A DNA stretch of 64,000 nucleotides from contig JAAOOA010000006.1 of assembly GCA_012861695.1 (NCBI GenBank), forward strand, positions 28,129,811 through 28,193,810, given 5' to 3'. Origin of the DNA: Trematomus loennbergii. Taxonomy: Eukaryota; Chordata; Actinopteri; Perciformes; Nototheniidae. The notes beneath the pieces were generated by a model, which was given only the letters and a program-made list of their open reading frames with translations, had not been told where the DNA came from and ran no database searches. Every line of letters starts with the position of its first letter. The stretch's first letter is position 1. The translations under genes and the position numbers were made by a program. Shown piece by piece: positions 59,348 through 64,000 of the stretch.

Positions 59348-59509
59348 ATGCAGGTTAAAAACCAGATCTGCACCGAGCGGAGCAGCACCGACGAGCCGGA
59401 GCAGGATGACAACCAGGAGAAGAAGACCTCGTGTTTTTCCAACATCAAGATTTTCCTGGTGTCGGAATGCGCTCTCATGTTGGCACAGGGCACCGTGGGC
59501 GCTTATCTG
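59348..59509 (+). CDS. slco3a1: Solute carrier organic anion transporter 3A1-like, first coding exon
   Basis: Encodes the N-terminus of a 12-helix plasma-membrane organic anion/prostaglandin transporter. The ATG at 59348 opens a short polar cytoplasmic tail (MQVKNQICTERSSTDEPEQD), a Lys pair, and then SCFSNIKIFLVSECALMLAQ with GTVGAYL. The latter is the strongly conserved entry to transmembrane helix 1 in SLCO3A1. The exon ends after codon CTG with a phase-0 donor GTGAGT (59510-59515), the expected place for this gene. Only 54 codons are in the window, and the next exon lies beyond 64000. Fish often keep two copies (a and b), and I cannot say which this is. The neighbouring SLCO paralogues are less similar at the tail and helix start. 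Confidence 0.85.
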
Positions 59510-59833
59510 GTGAGTTCCCCCCCCCCCAGGGCAGTGATCCACCGCGGACACAATGTTGGTGAACGTCGTATGTGTCAGTATCTGTCAGGTAACATCGGGT
59601 TAACGCAGCGCCCTTCAAACCGGCGCACAGACACACAGTGAGTAACGATGCGGCGCTTCTCACTGATGCGGTTAATAATCATATTATTCTGATCACATTA
59701 GAATAATCACACCCTCCAGCAGCCATGGGACCGCGGTGCTCTCACTGATTGATGACTTGCTGCGTATTATCCATCAGGCCTATGCACCATCTGCATGACA
59801 CAAAGAGCGTCACAGCGGCCGTAAAGGCTCCAC

Positions 59834-59864
59834 GTTGTTGTTGTTGTTGTTGTTGTTGTTGTTG
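59834..59864. repeat. GTT trinucleotide microsatellite
   Basis: About ten GTT units. Confidence 0.95.
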
Positions 59865-60134
59865 GACAATTTCATAGAGTATACGGACGAGCTGTTGGGG
59901 AGCAGGTTATGAAACGAGTGGTCAGGAGGTCTATCAAACCTGCCGGCTCTGCTTCATTCTGCAGCCTGGAGCCTCGGTAATGCAGGAGGCCTTTGACACT
60001 GGAGGATATAGGCGCTGACGTGATCACAACAGAAGCGACTGTATCTTAGTGTTTTCAGAAAAGCTCCCTATATTTTATTCTCATTTACAGTGTACTCCCA
60101 ATCACAGTCTTGTCCAAGATTTTTTTTGGCTTGA

Positions 60135-60430
60135 TATTGTAAGAATGCTGTCAAAATCGAGGGATTGTCCCATGTTAGTCGACAAACCGACTAATTGGTT
60201 GTTTATTCCCATTAGACTAAGATTTCTTTAGCTGATTAGTCCATGCATTTTCATGCTGATTTATTCTAAGAAACATATGCGCACCTATGGTAAACACAAG
60301 GGTTAAAGGGGTGCTTTTGCATCATCTTTATGAAGACACTCAGTTTTACAGATATGTCAATTGAATCAACTAATCGATTAATTGAGAGTTAGTCAACTAA
60401 GAATGTGTTAAGTCAAGGACAGGCCAATAT
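60135..60430. mobile_element. Possible MITE with 'gtcgactaa' type ends
   Basis: 'gtcgacaaaccgactaatt' on the left and 'taatcgattaattgagagtt' with 'agtcaactaag' on the right suggest a worn hAT-like MITE. Termini and duplication could not be fixed. Confidence 0.35.
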
Positions 60431-60659
60431 TAGAGATAAGACGTACAGAAAATGAATCCAGGAGGCACAATTTACTAGAAATGTGAAGTTAAAGCAAATG
60501 TGAAGTTAAAGCAACCCCCCTAACACCAAACATATTAGAAAACCCAAGTACTAAAACTGTACGTATGTGATGAATGGATTTTGAAGGGCGCTGAGTTTAA
60601 TGGCAGCTGTTTATGATGTGGCCAAAGCCAACTACAGCAGTCATTAATTGTGTGGCCCA

Positions 60660-60900
60660 CCCACATTATACGATACGATACGATACAAATCCAACAAATT
60701 TAAGTATATATATAACAATAAAGTATACGACACGATACGATACGATACGATGCCAACGATAAAGTATACGATACGATACGATACAAATCCAACAAATGTA
60801 AGTATATATATAACAATAAAGTATATTATACTTTATTGTCCCCGTAGGGAAATTTGTTCTGGACTCCGTCCTGCAGTTCCGCATACATGTACATATACAA
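60660..60900 (-). mobile_element. LINE 3' end with (CGATA)n expansion
   Basis: 'ttattgtccccgtagggaaatt' is the 3' region of a common fish LINE, read on the minus strand. Next to it are three runs of CGATA pentamers and two copies, 103 bp apart, of 'caaatccaacaaat(t/g)taagta'. A smaller tail of this kind ends the fragment at 37725. Confidence 0.65.
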
Positions 60901-61229
60901 ACATAGTAGACATTAAGAGACATACACATATCATCAGTCATACACCATTTGAACAAACACAATACACAGACGCACATACTGACAATGGCGACCTATTGCA
61001 CAACCCTCATGGCCAACATTGGCCACTGACTCATTTTATTAGTCAGAGTTGGCCTCACCACTTACTGTAAATGTGTAAAAATATGAATGTTCCCACTTTA
61101 ATCATGGATTATTATTTGCCTGATCAAAGCCAAAGCCCCTGAAAGGCGTCAGCAGCAAAGTCTTGATACTATAAATAATTGCACATGCCGTTTGGGGCTT
61201 CATTGTATTCTTCATGAGGGACAGAACAC

Positions 61230-62380
61230 TAAGGCGCCGTTTACACGAGGAGAAAACTGCTTGTATCTGCATAGTTTTGCGTGCGTATAGCCCTATTATT
61301 TACACGAGGCCGATAGAAACTGACCCCACAAACGATAACGGGTCCCAAGGTGGATAGATTTGCAAACGAAACGCTCTGGGGGGTCAACCGAGTCCGTGTA
61401 ATCACCTCTATACGAATATTTCCTGAAAAAATAACGATAGCCCCACCTCTCCCCACCTCTCCTGCTCACTGCTGTAGCAACTATCAAAAATAGCTGTGTT
61501 AATTAAACGCACAAGGGGTTCTTGTATGAAATAATATTATAAAAGGCAAACCAGAATTGTTAACGCCCAATATACTCCTTAAACAAAATAAACAGAGTCA
61601 GATTTCATGCATTGATCCATTATATTGACAATTTTCCAGCCAAACAACACAAACAAAATTAAACAGTCCGCTCTGCGATACACCCAACTTGTCTTTACTG
61701 CCTAATCCAGGCCATTATTGTTCATTGCTCCTGCGCCGTCGGCGGCAAAAAGAGAAATGTTTGTAGGCAGAGGACCGGCGTGTCCCAGAGGAGCGATCTC
61801 ACCCGGTGTTTGTAGAGAATATCTCTCTTTCTGAGCGCGTCCTCTCCACGGAGACGTGCTTCTTGGTCGGTCGATGCAATATTCACAGATTCGGTTTCTT
61901 TCAGTTAACTTCCACGTTGCATTTATCCATATGCTGAAGAAATTACTATATCCCGCTGAATACCAGCAATCGCCACACACACTTCCTCCTGTCAGTAGCT
62001 ACTGCTAGTGCTACTGCTACTGACCATGCTACAGATATTAGTGCAAAATCTACAGCTCCTCTACCACAACCATCAGCAACAAGTGGACATGGAGAATTAC
62101 ATGAACTACATGTTGCTAAATGCACTGCGGGGCATAAACAGAAGGGTAGCCATGGCAACTTTGCTGCGGGGCTGCTCTGGGGCTGCTCTTCTTCGCTGCT
62201 TTTGGTGTATTTTGGCGGAAGTTACAGCACCACTTACAGTCCCGGCATATGTACTACAGCTTTTCCAGCGGTCTCGTTTGAACAGACACGTTAAATGAAA
62301 CGAATGCATGTGAACGGAAGACTTTTTTGAATACGCATACTGTGCATAAACGCAAACGTTCCCGTGTGAAGGAGGCCTTA
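61230..62380. mobile_element. Nonautonomous DNA transposon with TAAGGC ends
   Basis: Ends 'taaggcgccgtttacacgag' and 'cgtgtgaaggaggcctta' are inverted repeats over about 20 bp with mismatches. The element is 1.15 kb with no transposase. It resembles abundant fish hAT-N elements starting GGCCGTTTACAC. It carries one X-box-like GTAGCCATGGCAAC (62145-62158). No clear target duplication. Confidence 0.6.
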
Positions 62381-62684
62381 GTTGTCAAATTACCCGCCTT
62401 CATTCTCAGTCATATCAACAAAATCCAGGAAGGAATTTAACAACAGAGGCAAGGTCAGCTGCTTGACTCTCATTAGATCTGACTTTATAAACAGTATTTC
62501 CAAATAGTGTTTTTCTTGAGATTTCTTACAGTTTAAATGGACCTCTTCTATATGAAAAGTCTGAAACTTCTGTTGTGATTCGAGCTATACAGTATGTAAA
62601 TACAAAATAACCTACAATTTTCTTGACTATGTAAAGGCAGATTTTGCTTGCGGGTTTGGAAGATAAAGCAACAAAAATCAGAGG

Positions 62685-63138
62685 TGTGGGTCGGACCTAA
62701 GTTACTTTAGACTTGACAATATAAAAAAAGACTTGCAACTGGACTTGACTTAAGCACCAATGACTCTTGCCTTCACTTTGACATGGACCTTTTGACTTGA
62801 AAATACTTGATGCCCTCCACAAGCCCATCGATTACCACATTTGAGTTTTTTTCAAGCCAAAAAGGAATAACTCTCCCTTCATTTCTTAATGAATGTTAAC
62901 GCCAATCATTCCCAGCAAGTCGACTAAATCCCTGAGGTTCAAATTGTCTGGAACATTCCGACAGTTTCTAGACAAGTTGCCATGAACCATAGCAGCACCA
63001 GTTGGAAACGATTTTACAAAAGATCATTTGTTTCCCTGAGCTTACAAATCTAAGAGGTGGTAAACAGAAAACCTGTAACATACTAATTACTAGTTACGAA
63101 ATGGCCAAAATGGCATTAATTTGGTAGAGAGCACATTA
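62685..63138. repeat. 'gacttggacttgac' repeat, split by a hAT MITE
   Basis: Multiple 'acttgac' and 'cttgga' strings in 62700-62820 resume at 63625-63700. The family is common in teleosts and has no coding part here. Confidence 0.45.
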
Positions 63139-63610
63139 TAGGGCTCTGCAATTAATCGTATTTTAATCGCAATTACGATTTTGGCCTGCCACAATTACGA
63201 AAACAACATAATCGAAAAAAACGATTATTTTGCTTTGCTAGGTTGTGACAGTGCACTGCAACATATTTGATCAAATGTATTTGTATTTATCATATTTATA
63301 TATGTTTAGTAGCTTGTTGAAGTGCGCTCAAATATTTGTTGATCTTGTTTATTGGTATTTATTATTTTTGATATTATTTATTTAAATGTAGATATAAATG
63401 TATCATTTATTTTTGTATTGGTTTTTCAGTTGAATTATACGTTCAGGGGAATCAACAGTTAAAAAGATACTGTTCAAATTATTATTTGTATTTAAAAGTT
63501 CAATAAATGGATGTTTTCAAAGTCATGAATAATCGTATTTAATAATCGTGATATCAATTATTGACCCAAATAATCGTCATTATGATTTTTGCCATAATCG
63601 CACAGCCCTA
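63139..63610. mobile_element. hAT-type MITE with exact 8-bp duplication
   Basis: 472 bp, ends TAGGGCTCTGCAATTAATCG and ATAATCGCACAGCCCTA, flanked by GCACATTA at 63131-63138 and 63611-63618. AT-rich interior, no coding sequence. Confidence 0.93.
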
Positions 63611-64000
63611 GCACATTATGACTAAAAGATTAGGACCATGGACTTGACCCAGGACTTATCCACTGTCTGGATTTGGACTTGAGTGCAAAGACTTGAGACT
63701 TTAGAGATAAAAAGGAGGCTTTGTTTAGGAAAAGAAGAACTTGCCTTGGTGAAGACTGCAGCTTGGCACCAACAGTAGTGAGTTGGTTTTAATGTGTTTT
63801 GCACCAGTCACAAATTTCAAGTGCATTAGTGTTTACCTTGAAGACTGCAGTGTATATTTTCCCTTTAAAACAGCATCCCAAACGAAAAGTGCACCTTTAG
63901 CAAATCCCGCTGCAGACAAAAGCACTGTGGAAACACTGCCGATCCATTATTCCCTGTAAAAAATATTGTCTGTCATCATCTTTTATTCTCTGTCTTTTTT

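Larger units (their letters stand above)
59510..64000 (+). other. First intron of the slco3a1-like gene (partial)
   Basis: Begins at the GTGAGT donor and runs past the window edge. It holds a GTT microsatellite, a LINE tail and at least two MITEs, listed separately. No other exon is supported within it. Confidence 0.75.

Overview
This is vertebrate nuclear DNA, almost certainly from a teleost fish. The evidence is an intron-poor astacin-type hatching enzyme (high choriolytic enzyme class, 9446-10255, minus strand), the first coding exon of an organic-anion transporter most like slco3a1 (59348-59509, plus strand), and a dense mixture of fish-type transposons: L2/Maui and other LINEs, Gypsy elements with a tRNA-Pro-like primer site, piggyBac MITEs with TTAA duplications and hAT MITEs with 8-bp duplications. 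I cannot name the species. Introns are present and no prokaryotic features are seen.

Layout. 1-5.2 kb: repeat fragments, then a 138-bp minisatellite (about 13 units) that abuts the 3' part of a three-exon hAT-transposase-like (ZMYM1-like) gene ending at 6700 in front of a CA microsatellite. 8.4-11.8 kb: a MITE fragment, the hatching enzyme with two offsetting frameshifts, and a solo LTR. 12-17.4 kb: an L2-type LINE (minus) split by an internally deleted Gypsy element. 17.4-23 kb: two piggyBac MITE copies, one carrying a nested hAT MITE, lying among 533-bp inverted repeats. 24-37 kb: MITEs, a hAT transposase remnant and a large imperfect palindrome centred near 31.8 kb. 37-39.2 kb: 150-bp repeats rich in RFX/X-box-like CCATGG palindromes, followed by a nearly complete APE-RT LINE (39.3-42.9 kb) whose near-identical truncated sister lies at 33.3-34.4 kb. 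44.1-47.3 kb: a 0.5-kb inverted repeat whose arms look like promoters, enclosing a candidate two-exon small gene. 47.7-49.8 kb: more RFX-type repeats and a third TTAA MITE. 49.8-53.5 kb: a second Gypsy element with a SCAN-like Gag. 53.7-55.4 kb: LTR remains and GC-rich serial minisatellites. 55.5-57.6 kb: LINE and MITE remnants. 58-64 kb: slco3a1 upstream region, exon 1 and the start of intron 1, with several MITEs.

The most striking item is the Gypsy element at 49842-53544. Its RT and integrase are absent. In their place, in frame after the protease region, is a glycine/arginine-rich linker plus three (and a broken fourth) CCHC knuckles whose spacing and linkers match the C-terminal half of the cellular protein CNBP. 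This looks like capture of a host mRNA by a retrotransposon.

Only slco3a1 and perhaps the hatching enzyme are ordinary host genes. Most of the rest is mobile DNA, and several insertions can be proved from empty sites elsewhere in the same window.
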